Of a stretch of DNA of 64,000 nt, positions 24,681 to 35,666 are shown piece after piece. Source of the stretch: Laccaria trichodermophora (Eukaryota; Basidiomycota; Agaricomycetes; Agaricales; Hydnangiaceae); assembly GCA_018417955.1 (NCBI GenBank), contig JACTVC010000024.1, forward strand, positions 372,001-436,000. Direction: 5' to 3'. The notes under the pieces are model-generated. The model did not search any database and was not told the origin of the DNA. It saw only the letters and a list, made by a program, of their open reading frames with translations. Made by a program: the position numbers and the translations under genes. Within the stretch, counting starts at the first letter, position 1, and each line of letters starts with the position of its first letter.

Positions 24681-26240
24681 CAGTACTTTACCCTCCTCCA
24701 TGAGTTCCGGCGGATTCCGCCGGAATCCCACGGAATGTTGGAATTCCACTGGGAATCCGCAGGAATGGTAGGAATGTACAATTCCTGTGGATTCCCATGG
24801 ATTCCCAGTGGAATTCCAGGGAAATTCCATGTAACTTCCAGAATGATTCCTATGGATTCCCAGTGGAATTTGAATGGAAATTCCAGTCAAATTCCCCTTA
24901 TCCTGATGACTTCCTACTCATATTTCCTTATAAAATTCACATGTAGAAGTCACACAAATTGAGTTGTTATGTATTTGAAATATATTATTACACACACTAC
25001 ACAGTTTATCTTAAAGGGAGGGGGGAGGGGAGGGACAAGGTGGAGTGTATTCATATTTGGGAGGGACAAGGAAGAGGGAAGAACAAGGCAGGGGAGGGAG
25101 GAAGAGGGAAGGACAAGAAAGAGGGAAGGAAGGGGGAGGGACAAGAAAGAGGGAAGGAAGGGGGAGGGACAAGAAAGAGGGAAGGAAGGGGGAGGGACAA
25201 GAAAGAGGGAAGGGACAAGAAAGAGGGAAGAAGGGGGGAGGGACAAGAAAGAGGGAAGAAAAGGGGAGGGACAAGAAAGGGGGAAAGGGGGGAGGAGGGA
25301 GGGAGGGAATGGTGGAAGGGAGAGGGGTGTAGCTGGAAACTCACCTATCGTCGTCTCGTGTCGGCGTCGCATCGTCGTGTCCCATTTCGTTGTCACCTCG
25401 TCGCGTGTTCGCGTTTTCATCGCGTGTTCGCGTTTTCGTCGCGTGCCGGTGTTTTTGTCGCGTGCCGGTGTTTTTGCGTGTGGGTGCTGCCTGTTGTCCG
25501 TTGGGCGCCGGGTGATATTCGTGGGCGCTGGGGTGTGTGTGTGTTCGTGGGCGGCGTGTGACGTGGCACTGTGGGCGTCGGCGTTGTCGTTGTCGTGGGC
25601 ACTGGGGCGTCGTCGTGGGCGGCGTTGGCGTGGACGTGTTGGCGTGGAGCCGTTGTGTGGGCGGTACGTGTTTTTTGGTGGGCGGCGCGTGTTTTTTGGT
25701 GGGCGGTGCATGTTTTTTGGTGGGCGCTCGTGTTTTTCAGTGGCGGTGGGGCGTTTTCGTGGGTGGGGTATGGTTTTCGTGGGTGCCGGGGCGTTTTCGT
25801 GGGCACTTGGTGGTCGTCGTTTGGTGACGTGGCGTGGCCGTGTTGTTGTTGAAGGGCGACGGTGGTGGCGTGGCGTTGGCGGCGGTGACGAGCATGTGGT
25901 GGTGGTGGTGGTGGTGGAAGAAAAGAGTGGCCGTGTTTGGTGAGCATGTTTGCCAAACAAATGATGTTTGTTATCCATCGAAAATAAACAAGGAATAATA
26001 CATAACAATGGAATTCCTTGGATTCCATCTGGAATCATTCCCGGAGCCTCCCGGAATCCGACCATTTCCATTGGAATTCCTTGGAAAAAAGTGGGAATTT
26101 CCATGGAATTGAAAACCAAAATGGCTGATGCTCCAGCCAATTGCTTTCCATAGAAATTCCATGGAATTCCTTGGAATTCCGACTTTCCAGTGGGAATCCG
26201 GCGGAATCCGCAGGAACTCATGGAGGAGAGTAAAGACCTC
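24681..26240. mobile_element. Non-autonomous KDZ/hAT-like element E6
   Basis: Complete element, 1560 bases. Ends are CAGTACTTTAC at 24681 and GTAAAGACCTC at 26230-26240, with the 8-base duplication ACAATGCC at 24673-24680 and 26241-26248. The subterminal arrays are GGCGGATTCC and GGAATTCC type. The interior has a polypurine tract (about 25010-25325) and a GTGGGCG/TCGTTTTCG-rich CpG tract. On the minus strand, near 25975, a start MDNKHHLFGKHAHQT resembles that of the E11 element. The long open frames here are composition-driven. Confidence 0.92.
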
Positions 26241-26243
26241 ACA

Positions 26244-27039
26244 ATGCCCCCTAAAAAACGTTCTAAAAAGTCCTCTAACGATAATCTAACATGTAACGAT
26301 GGACCTCCTGCTTCCGCAGCCGCCAAACCAGGACGCCCAGCCATATTAGATGCCCTGGATCACTTGGAAGACTGGCAAGCTAAGAGCAATGCCAGCCTCG
26401 ACAAACTGGCTGATGGTGAGCTGGAAGATAGTGAAGATGGCAAGGGCACCCAGGAGAATAGGCAAGGGCAGGATCCGGGGAAAGGTGAGGTCGATGAAGA
26501 GGAGGAATCGTCAGACAAAGATGCACCTGTTGTGATTCCGCAGAAGAGGGCAAACAAGGCTGGCGCTCTGGTGAAAGCAAAGAGTTTAGACCTTACATCT
26601 TCACGTTTTGCTTGCGCTGAACACTTCATCTAGAAAATCTCAACAATACTGCGCAAGAACAACTGCTAGATCATGCACTCAAAGCTGACGAACCGCGATC
26701 GCAGCATACTTGGTTCTCAAAAGTGACATTGACTTCGAAGATTTTCATTCACAGTTGAAGATAAAAGTTTGCAACAATCTGTTTCCAGGTCAACCACTCG
26801 TCAACAACAACTCATTTGAAATGTCATTCTCTGTTCCTCGCCATATTACTAACCCTCTCAAGCTTGTTTCTGCTGCTGATTATGCCCACCTTCTTGCTAA
26901 TGTCGCCAAAATCAAGACCAATCCAAATGCAAAGATCATGATTGAAAGCTGTGCACCAAACCTAGTTGGTGTATTATCTAAGATGCTTATTATATGTACT
27001 CATGTCATTTACAGGAACCTGGAAAAGAGAACTTGCTGA
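26244..27039 (+). pseudogene. Uncharacterised basidiomycete protein, broken
   Basis: The ATG at 26244 lies inside the E6 target duplication. It reads MPPKKRSKKSS, a basic start, then PGRPAILDALDHLEDWQ, an Asp/Glu-rich region and a Lys-rich stretch, with a stop at 26631. After about 80 non-open bases the frame resumes at about 26710 with VLKSDIDFEDFHSQL and VSAADYAHLLANVAKIKTN. This pattern is one I associate with N-terminal domains of multi-exon hypothetical proteins in Agaricomycetes, but I cannot name a function. The join between the halves would need an intron or a frame change. It converges with the minus-strand gene that ends near 27047. Confidence 0.45.
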
Positions 27040-27046
27040 ATCATAG

Positions 27047-28376
27047 GTTGGTTAGTAAGGAAAAACTAAGTTAATGGAGTCTTACCTGACGATGGCCCGA
27101 GGTTGGGCACATTGGACATTGCAGCACCTGCTGATTGCCCAAGGTCAGTCATGATGGGTGTTGGAGCAAAATCTAGTCTGGTTAGTGAGGTAAAATTGAT
27201 TTGATTGAATCTTACCTGATGATTGCCCAAGGTCCCCTCCTGTTGATATTTGCCTGAGGTCGGCCACGATCCCTGATGATTGCCCGAGGTCTCCTGCTGC
27301 TGATGTTTGCATGAGGTCGGCCACGATCCCTGATGATTCCCTGAGGTTGGGTATGAGGGAAGCTAGGCTGGTTAGTAAGGAAAAACTGATTTGATAAACT
27401 CTTACCTGATAATTGCCCAACGTCGGGCATGGTGGGCATTTCATCCATGGCCAGACTCAACTTGGGTTGGACTGGGGGTGTTGGTGTTGGTCGTTCAATG
27501 ACAATGGCTGGAGTTGCCTGCGCCTTGCCTTTGTCAGGTTGCGAAGAAGTACCGACCTCGGCATCCCTGCTTGAGGTCATGTCCACCATCTCTGAATCCT
27601 CCTCCTTTATAGACCCGAAATCGAAGGTCTCTCCCTCAGAAACCTCGGCCATTTCTACGTCCTGCTTCTTTGCCTTCTTGGGTTTTCGAACGACCACAGT
27701 TTCCTCCTGTCCCCTGTCCTTGGCTCCCTCTGCCATTTTGACATCCTCCGACTTCTTAGCCTTTGATTTCTTGGTTTTCTTCTTTTCCTTCTCTCCCTTC
27801 TCTCCCCCATCCTCGGCTTCTTCATCCTTTGCCTTGAGCTTCATTTTCTTGACCATGATCTTCACTTCCTCCTCCTCCTCCCCCTCAGTCTTCTTCGAAT
27901 TCCCCCCTGCCTTGCTGCATCTTGTCTTGCCCGTGTTGCAAGTGAAACAGGCGGCGAGCCCATCTCTGGCGCTCTCTGCGCATGGGACAGCCTCTCTGTC
28001 CTTTTGTCTACTGCAGGCTACACAGGGCTTGACAGCAATCTTGTATTCTCCCGATTTAATGGCCGCATTCTGCTTTTCAAGCTTCTCTGCCAATGCCTGG
28101 GCCTTCAGTGCCAACTTTGCAGCTGTCTCTGGGCTAGCCCGAGGTGCCGCTTTGGATTTGGGCTTTACAGTTATCTCGACGACCAGCTGTTGGTGAAACT
28201 AAGTGTCATTCAACAAAATATAAGGTAGTTACTTAGAGCTTTCTCCCAGGCACGTGCTTCTAACGTCGGTCGGTTGGCGTCATTGGAATTCATAAGAGCT
28301 GCTTGATGTCGATTGAAGAATCTCAGGAGCGATTCTGTTTGGAACCTAACATTGTCCAAAAACCTGGGGTCGAGAT
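27047..28376 (-). pseudogene. Cys-cluster protein with tandem duplicated exons, 5' truncated
   Basis: An unassigned nuclear-type protein. The open exon from about 28198 begins LVVEITVKPKSKAAPRASP, followed by a cysteine cluster (KPCVACSRQKDREAVPC, then CFTCNTGKTRCS). This spacing resembles fungal Zn2Cys6-like clusters. A Lys/Glu-rich basic-acidic region and a Pro-rich segment (IVIERPTPTPPVQPKLSLA) follow. The 3' end is unusual: exon units containing DLGQSSG are repeated, each followed by a 38-nt intron with GTAAGA and CTAACCAG (for example 27368-27405). The 5' side reads VRFQTESLLRFFNRHQAAL at 28360-28300 and is cut by E7 at 28376. Exon phase near 28232 is unresolved. Confidence 0.5.
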
Positions 28377-29929
28377 GAGCTCTTTACACTCCTCCACCTA
28401 TTCCTACTGGACTCCTGGATTCCTACTGGACTGGACTAGGACTGGGACAATTTTTGATCACCATACAAATTTTGTGTCCCAGTCCTAGTGGAGTCCTAGT
28501 AAATTCCTACTGGAATGATCCCAAATCACAAGGAATTGCAAATTCCTAAGGAAGGGGTATAGTGGAGTCCAGTACAAGGAGTCCACTGGGAGTCCAGTAG
28601 GAATTTCTGAGCACTAGGAGTCCAATAGGACCAGTAGTTTGTCACTGTTGTTCTTATTATATAATATATAAAAAAGGAGCTCTTTACACTCCCCCACCTA
28701 TTCCTACTGGACTCCTACTGGAATCCTGGACTCCTACTGGATTCTACTAGGACTCCAGCCAATTTCATATTGCCTGAACACCATACAAATTTTGCATCTC
28801 AGTCCTACTGGAGTCCTAGTAGATTCCTACTGGAATGATCCCAAATCACAAGGAATTAAGGATTCCTAAGGAATGGGTATAGTGGAGTCCAGTACAAGGA
28901 GTCCACTAGGAGTCCACTAGGAGTCCACTAGGAATTTCCAAGTACAAGGAGTCCAGTAAGTCCAGTAGTTTGTCACTATTATTGTTATTATATAATAATA
29001 AAAAAAGCGCAACCTGCATGGATTGAACACTCAACCTCACAGAGACAGCAACATTTTATGGAGTGAGCACTTTACCACTTGCACCATGTAGGCATTATTG
29101 TACAGATATATTTTATGCCATACATACCAACTGTAAGGCTACCTTCCTAGAAAGGATGCCGGCAAATTCCGTGAGTGGGAATTTGCCCAAACCCTCAACC
29201 CACAACCTTCCACGACACCACCACCACCCCATCTTTGCTCCGTCACCACTGTCGCCTCATCACCACCGTCGCCTCGTCACCACCGTCATCTCGTCACCAC
29301 CATCATCTCGTCACCACTGCCACCTCGTTGATAGCCACACCGTCTCCAATGAGGATTCCAGGTGCCATGTTGCTGACAGCGGCATGGCAACCAGACGACA
29401 AACGATGAACCTCGTCGTTCGTCGTTGTGCATTTGTGAGCACCCCCACCCCATCCTAGCTCATCTGACCCACCAACAGACGGCGCCATGGCACGCAACAA
29501 CAACCCTAAACAGCAGCGAGGACCCACCACCTCACCCCATGGAGTGCCAACAACCATGAGCGCCCATGGACACGAGAAATGAGAATGCTGCGGGACAACG
29601 ACAACCCCTGCCTACCCACCAATGCCCACAAAAACGACCGCCCACACTTATGAACAACGACCACCCACCCCCACGAACGACGCCCATGTCCACGAACGAA
29701 AAGCACCCATGAACACGCCTACGCCCACCCGCCAACGCCCATGAAAGACGACCACCCACACCCATGAACAACGACCGCCCATGAAAGACAACCGCCCACA
29801 CCATGAAACCCGCATACGACAACAACGACCGCCCATATACAACAACGACCGCGCTGATGCACAAGAACGACCGCCCATGAGAACGACCGCCCACACACGA
29901 GAACGACTGCCCATGGATGAGAATGAACC
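28377..29929. mobile_element. Non-autonomous element E7 (right end lost)
   Basis: Left end GAGCTCTTTACACTCCTCC at 28377. The same terminus is repeated at 28677, so about 300 bases of left end are tandemly duplicated. The array unit is TCCTACTGGACTCC. A tRNA-like module lies at 29012-29092, then a CAC/CGTC-rich interior and CCCACGAACGAC-like units. No right terminus is found before gene-H coding sequence begins near 29930. It separates the broken genes at 27047-28376 and 29930-31962. Confidence 0.7.
29012..29092 (-). promoter_or_regulatory. tRNA-like pol III module in E7
   Basis: On the minus strand TGGTGCAAGTG (29086-29076) fits the A box, and TGTTCAATCC (29029-29020) fits the B box with one mismatch. 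A run of seven T follows just downstream, as for a pol III terminator. It points to the left end of E7. Confidence 0.65.
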
Positions 29930-31962
29930 TTTCTGAGCTGCTTCAGACCCTTTGAACTTAACTGCTTTCGTCCTGTTAGGCTGAGCTTGCTCCTCTTCGA
30001 CATTGGAGTCCCAGTGATCTTCCCCTTTTCTTGTGTTCTTTTTAACTCCTTTCTTCTTCGTCAGCCGAACTTCCTGCTTCTCAACATCAGAGTCCGAGTC
30101 CCATTGCTCTTTGTGTTTTGGCCAAGCTTCCTCAACTGACCCAGGCTTGGTTTCTCTCAAGTCGGCTGGCTTCCTTGTTGGCTGAACTCCCTGCTTCTCC
30201 ACATCCACCTCTATGTCCCTGGGACTCGGCCTTCCTTTTGCCATGCTCGGCCGAGTTTCCTCGTCAGAGGCTTTCTTCCCCTTTGTTCTTTTAGACTGAG
30301 GTTCCTCATCTGATCCAGACTCAGTATGGGAATCCTCCCAACCACTCTCAGATGCTATTTTCTTTCGAGTCAGCCGAGCTTCCCCATCTGACCCAGACTC
30401 GGTCCTTCCTTTCCTTGCCTGCAAAACTGTAGCTTCTTCATCTGACAATGACTCGGTTGCTGCCCTGCCTTTCCTTTGACCCTTGCTTTTGCCGAGCTTC
30501 TTTCCCTTCCCAATGCTATGAACTTGTCGTTTTGAAACTAGAACTTTGATTTTCTGCTGGGGAGGTGCTTCCTGAACCGCTTTGCCCTCCAAATAGGCTT
30601 TAAATCGAAAGGCAACTTTGCCTTTCTCTTGACATTCATACCAAAATTGTAGAGCTTGACTGACCATCTCCATTGGAAATTTGGAGGGATTGAGAAACTT
30701 GTAAAGGTTATCCCCTTCCGAGGTTACTGCTCTCCAAGCCTCGGGTATGTGTTCCTCATCCACAAAGTTGGACAACTTTGCTCCAATAGCCATCCATGAA
30801 GCTGATCCCTTTTGCTGCCCAGCTGCAATATCTAAAATGATAGAAAAGTTGGATAATAATAATAAAGGATGCTTGGACAGACTTACTATAATGCTGGTTC
30901 ACAAAAGAACGAAGAAGATTTAGTCGCCAAATTCAAACATCATGGGAAGTTTTAACTGGTGGCTTCGAGGGATCAAGCAGAGTGGGCTCCCCATAGTTAT
31001 TCATCTCCAGAGTCATGGCTGCATGGCTGCCTCGGTGTCCTCCCTCGGCTGAAGTCAACTCATCAGACCCATAGTATTCCTCATTATGTGCTCTCCAAGA
31101 AGCTACCATCATTCCATCTTCTTGGAAACTCTGGCCTTGGCTATTGATGTAGTCCTTGCCATTGCCTAGTTCTTGATTGAAGTCATAGGTTGAGATGTCC
31201 AAAGTGCCATCGGGTTTCAGGTAACAGCCAAATATAAAGACCTGGACACCCATTGTGTCATAAATCTCCTTAGAAAAGGCATGCATTTGAGCGGTGCAGT
31301 TCTTCATGGCCAGCCTATGAGAGATTTAGAAAAACTAACCCTGACAATCAAATGACTCACTTTGACTTGAGTTCGGGATCCACCCCCTTCCTGTTGAACT
31401 CCTCAGCCATCCTCTCTAACCTTTTGATGTCTTTCTTTGTAAGTTTCTCCATCATTGTAGTGACCACCTGCTCCCAAAAATCAAAATGAGTCCTTTCCCC
31501 CCCTTTAGGCTGGGTCTCGCTGGCTTGGTTGGCTTCTAGACAGAGCTTTGTGGCCTCAGTATCAATTGCTTCCTTATTCTCATGCCGGAACACACGTCGG
31601 GCGTGCCACTGCTGCCCCAACTTCAGCATTTTTTGGCTTCTTTTGTGACTGTGCTGGCCAAACCAAGTCTTGATATCCTAAAAATCATTCAGAATGAGAT
31701 TCATATCTAGACCACAAAAATTAGTTACCTTCTTAACAGCCATTCTCTCCTCCTTGTTGAACATCTTTCCATTGGGGAGTATGTCCAGCATATTTTGCAA
31801 AACATCAGACAATAAGTTAGCACGAGCTGAGTCACCACCCTCTCTGTACTCATCCCGATGTTTCTCCAACAACTCGCTTTCTTCCTTTGTCCAACACCTC
31901 CCTGACCCATGGTGCTTGGTTTGACTGTCAGATGGTTTCGGGGATTCAGAGCGAGTGCTCAT
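29930..31962 (-). pseudogene. Uncharacterised basidiomycete protein with N-terminal SANT-like start
   Basis: Four exons are readable. Exon 1 (31962-31731) starts MSTRSESPKPSDSQ and has CWTKEESELLEKHRDEYREG, which resembles a Myb/SANT helix. Exon 2 (about 31678-31361) has KRSQKMLKLGQQWHARRVF and FWEQVVTTMMEKLTKKDI. Exon 3 (31314-30889) has MGVQVFIFGCYLKPDGTLD and DGMMVASWRAHNEEYYG. Exon 4 (30833 on) has FLNPSKFPMEMVSQALQFW and then a long Lys/Glu/Ser-rich tail with SDEE repeats. I know this domain order from Agaricomycete hypothetical proteins near transposons but cannot assign a role. Exon 3 has an in-frame TGA at 30933-30935, after which the frame stays coding (IWRLNLLRSFVNQHY). The 3' end is cut by E7. 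Confidence 0.5.
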
Positions 31963-32447
31963 AATGGGATGTATGATGATGGTTTGATGAGAAGAGGTAA
32001 ATGACCAAACAGGTCTAAACAAACAGTACCTGGAAATGCTAAAAATATCTGTGATGAGTGCCAATCCCAGATTAGCATCGGCCAGATAACCGTGGATCAG
32101 CAGAGACCATCACGGCACGGAAACGTTAAGGTTGTTGCATCACAGAACAGTAATGATTGGGAGAAACCATCATGGAACGGAAACATCAAAAAGGTTGTGA
32201 CCCTGGCGATCATCATCAGAACAAGTTCTGTATGCCTCCAGGAATAATGAGATAGAATATATTAAACTACACCTTGAAACTACCTTGAAACCAGAGTACA
32301 GTTGGGATAGCTACAGGCAAATATTGTTTATTGTGACTTATTTTAATGTTGCAGCCATGTGTGGTTTGACAGGAAATCAATTGCTTGTACATGTGGTAAT
32401 CAATTGTGTGCACATGCATGGCTTTACTGATTCTAGTACCCAGATGT
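31963..32447. other. 5' flank of the preceding gene; short direct repeats
   Basis: There is no gene. Two diverged direct repeats of about 40 bases (near 32103 and 32160) share GAGA(A)ACCATCA(C/T)GGNACGGAAAC and then GGTTGT. Part of the stretch near 32350-32440 resembles the 33943-34300 repeats. Promoter elements are not otherwise recognisable. Confidence 0.4.
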
Positions 32448-33916
32448 CACTGTGAAGGCAGCTTTGGTTGATATTCAACAAATATTAGGTTGAATTTTAC
32501 CTTTCAACCATAGGTCAGTTAAAATTTAGGTTGAAAAAAATCAACCTGTTTTTTTGGTTGATCACCAACCTAAGTGATCAACTAAAGACTGGTTGATAAT
32601 CAACGTCGCGACAGTAGCGAACTTGGTGTGAATATCAACCTAAGATAGGTTGACTTCATCCTTCGTTAAAAAACTCAGCAGTATGTATGTATACCTACAA
32701 TACTACACTCAAAAAAATATTCTCATAACCTAATCTTACACGACACTAAATTGTAGCCTTGAGTTGGCCTCGGGTACGCGATGAGGACGCTGGAGTTGCC
32801 ATTGACAGTCGTGGGAAGTTGATTTCTCCATTTCGGAAACTATCGGGTCTGCAGTTTTGCAATGCAACCATCATGTTCTCCGCTCTCCTCGTCCACCCAC
32901 CTTCCTCCTTCGGTGTTTGGATAGTCTTCAACTCACCTCGGAAACTTGTCTAATCTCTGCTCGACCCAGGTACGTTCCCTCCCTCACAATGATAGACCAA
33001 GCTTAAATTGACCACTTCACAGAGGTGGGAGCCATAATGAATCAAGGGTAAGTCCACGCTATGCGACTTACATTCGTGCTAATGTTGGCTACAGGATTAA
33101 GTCCCGGCTCAGCCTAAGGCTGGAAGACACCAGATAGCGAAAACGAGAAGGCGCTAGGCAGAGTAAGTCACCCTCCACTGAGTCGCTGATATTTGTTAAT
33201 GTACCGTTGACCGAACGCTAGTTGATGAGTGCCAAATAGTCGAGGCACGGAAGCGATCACGCCGAGAGATCATGTGCAGGGCACAACCGCGAGCAGGGAT
33301 GAGAGGGTCGGCGACATATGAACGCGTAAGTCTCGTCCCTAATCAACTCATACATAAACACCTACTAATTCACCTTTGTTGCTGGCTAGAATCGTTTGAT
33401 TGGACGCTGTCGTGGTAGTTCGATGTTTGGGAGATGCTTTCGGCTGGGGGTTTGACATGTCAGTAAGTTGTATATTTCCCTTTCCTTTCCAACCTGTTCC
33501 TCACATTCTATGCATTGCAGTGACCTCTGATGGTGTTTTCCTATCATATCCTCAACCCAGTGTACCATTACTAGCAATAGCACACTGTTGTCCTGTGATA
33601 CGAGCAATATATAATGTTTTTTATCAGAATCACTTCAATATTGGTTAAATATCAACCATCATTCAAGTTAAAACTAACCAACAATAGGTTGAAATCTTTG
33701 GGTTGAATTCAACCTTTGGTTAGTTGAAATTGACCGGTATAACAGCCTCAGAAGCCTTAGGTTGAAAACGGCCATTTTAGGTTGTTAATCAACCAAAGTG
33801 ACCCAGGTTGATCACCAACCTAAGGTTGATGAAAATCAACCTAAAAAGCGGTTGAATACGACCTATGCTAGGTTGAAAAGTTAGGTTGAACTTCAACCAG
33901 CGTGACCTGCACAGTG
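32448..33916. mobile_element. Non-autonomous CACTA/EnSpm-like element
   Basis: The element begins CACTGTGAAGG at 32448 and ends CCTGCACAGTG at 33916, flanked by the 3-base duplication TGT (32445-32447 and 33917-33919). The terminal repeat is imperfect over about 33 bases. Both subterminal zones (32465-32670 and 33640-33900) are packed with AGGTTGA/TCAACCT in both orientations, typical of transposase-binding arrays in CACTA elements. The interior of about 950 bases has no recognisable coding region. CACTN ends, 3-base duplication and subterminal arrays fit the superfamily. Confidence 0.8.
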
Positions 33917-34460
33917 TGTAGCATAAACATGGGTCTACTGCTTGTATACCATGTCAATGAGAAAATACCTGGTGGTGGTCTATTAAGTATGCTAGCATTG
34001 CAGCCAAGTTGATAGCCAAGTGGGTAGTCTGACCAGAATCAAATTCATGCACATGCATCTACTGGTTCTAGTATTAGTACAAAAACCAATCTACTAGTTG
34101 AATATATCCATATGAACCATTCTCAAGCATTACCATGTCAATCAGAAAATACCTGGTGGTGGTCTAATGAGGTACATTAAGTATGCTAGCATTGCGGCCA
34201 GGTTGATAGCCAAGTGGGTAGTCTTACTGGAATCAAATTCATGCACATGCATCTACTGGTTCTAGTATTAGTACAAAAACCAATCTACTGGTTGTATATA
34301 TCATAATGAACCATTCTCAAGCACAAATCATGTCTTAGTTCTTTTATAAACTCCACAGAAGCTGAACAAGCAGGAAATGAGATTCACTTGTTTATATTTG
34401 CAGTTGCTATTCAACGGCTACACTTTCCTTTTTCTTTCCCCGTCATTTGTATAATCACTC
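33917..34460. repeat. Pair of diverged direct repeats of about 170 bp
   Basis: Two direct copies (about 33943-34105 and 34128-34300) share TACCATGTCAAT, AGAAAATACCTGGTGGTGGTCT, TTGATAGCCAAGTGGGTAGTC and CATGCACATGCATCTACTGGT. They lie upstream of the KDZ2 gene and could be remnants of its element end or promoter. There is no coding signal. Confidence 0.6.
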
Positions 34461-35666
34461 ATGGGAAGAAGGACCCACAGCACCACTGGTATTACCCACT
34501 TCAACAGGCTTGTTATAAAAAATGGAAGGAGGTATTTTCCCCCCTCCACTGTTCCCTCCCTGCCCTCTTCTCCTGTAAAAAAGCGGAACTGCAGCCACCT
34601 GGAAAGAGCCAATGAAACTGAAAATGAAGATTTGCCATACATTGAATATGCTCCTCCTCTTGACAATCCACCTCACAGAAACGTACAATTTCACATCCAA
34701 AATATCCATATACTGAGGGCTAATTAACTTTGTTCAGTCATCCAATGATTATATGAGGGTCTGGAAACAGATGAAACACAATCTATACCTCCATGAGCTT
34801 TTGGATAGGAAGGCTTCAATCTGTGTTTGTACCATTTGCAAGAAGGAGGCAACTTGGCGATGTCTGGATTGCTTTGCTGGCCCCACGTATTGTACAGACT
34901 GTTGCCAAACATCCCACTGCTGAGACCCATTCCACTGGATTGAACAATGGACTGGCATCTTCTACGAACAGAGCTGGCTCTGGAAAGTAGGATTGGTTAT
35001 CAACCTGGGTCACCAAGGTGAACAGTGCCCACATTCGGCCAGAAACATGGATGCCGATATTGACATTGAAGAGGATGGATGGTTTGATCTTGAAGACCTT
35101 CCTAGCACTTCGGCCGATCCAAAGCCACCAGATAGGATTTACAATGGTGGCAGGGTCATGACCATTGTCCATACTTCAGGTGTGCATCACCTGCGGGTCG
35201 TCTTCTGTGGATGTTCGGGGGCAGCTGCCGAGGACATACAGTTGTTCCGCATCGGGTTGTACCCATCCACCTACAAGTCTTGCCAGACCGTATTTACCTT
35301 TCAACTCCTTGATGACTACCTGCTGGAAAATCTCAAGTGCAAAACCTCACCCACCCACTACTAGTGTACTTTACACTCCTCCACACATTCCGGTTGGACT
35401 CCAGATGGACTCCAGATGGGTACCTGGACTCCAGATGGACTCCACCTACAATACAATCAAAGCTACATATTTCATGGTTATCCATGTGGAGTCCATCTGG
35501 AGTCCGCATAGACTCTGTCTGGACTCCACCAGATTTCAGGTGGCCTACACTCATTTTAGACTGTCTCAATGGTTCTAATTGATCAACAAAGTTTAAGTTT
35601 AGTTTTTTAAAAAAAACATTCACTCCAATACTATACAATACATCCAATACTATATATTACACCACT

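Noticed and set aside
24950..26344. Minus-strand open frame of 464 codons
   Set aside because: It lies across element E6, including its ends and polypurine tract. The low-complexity Pro/Arg/Thr/His composition follows from stop-free repeats, and other frames are also open.
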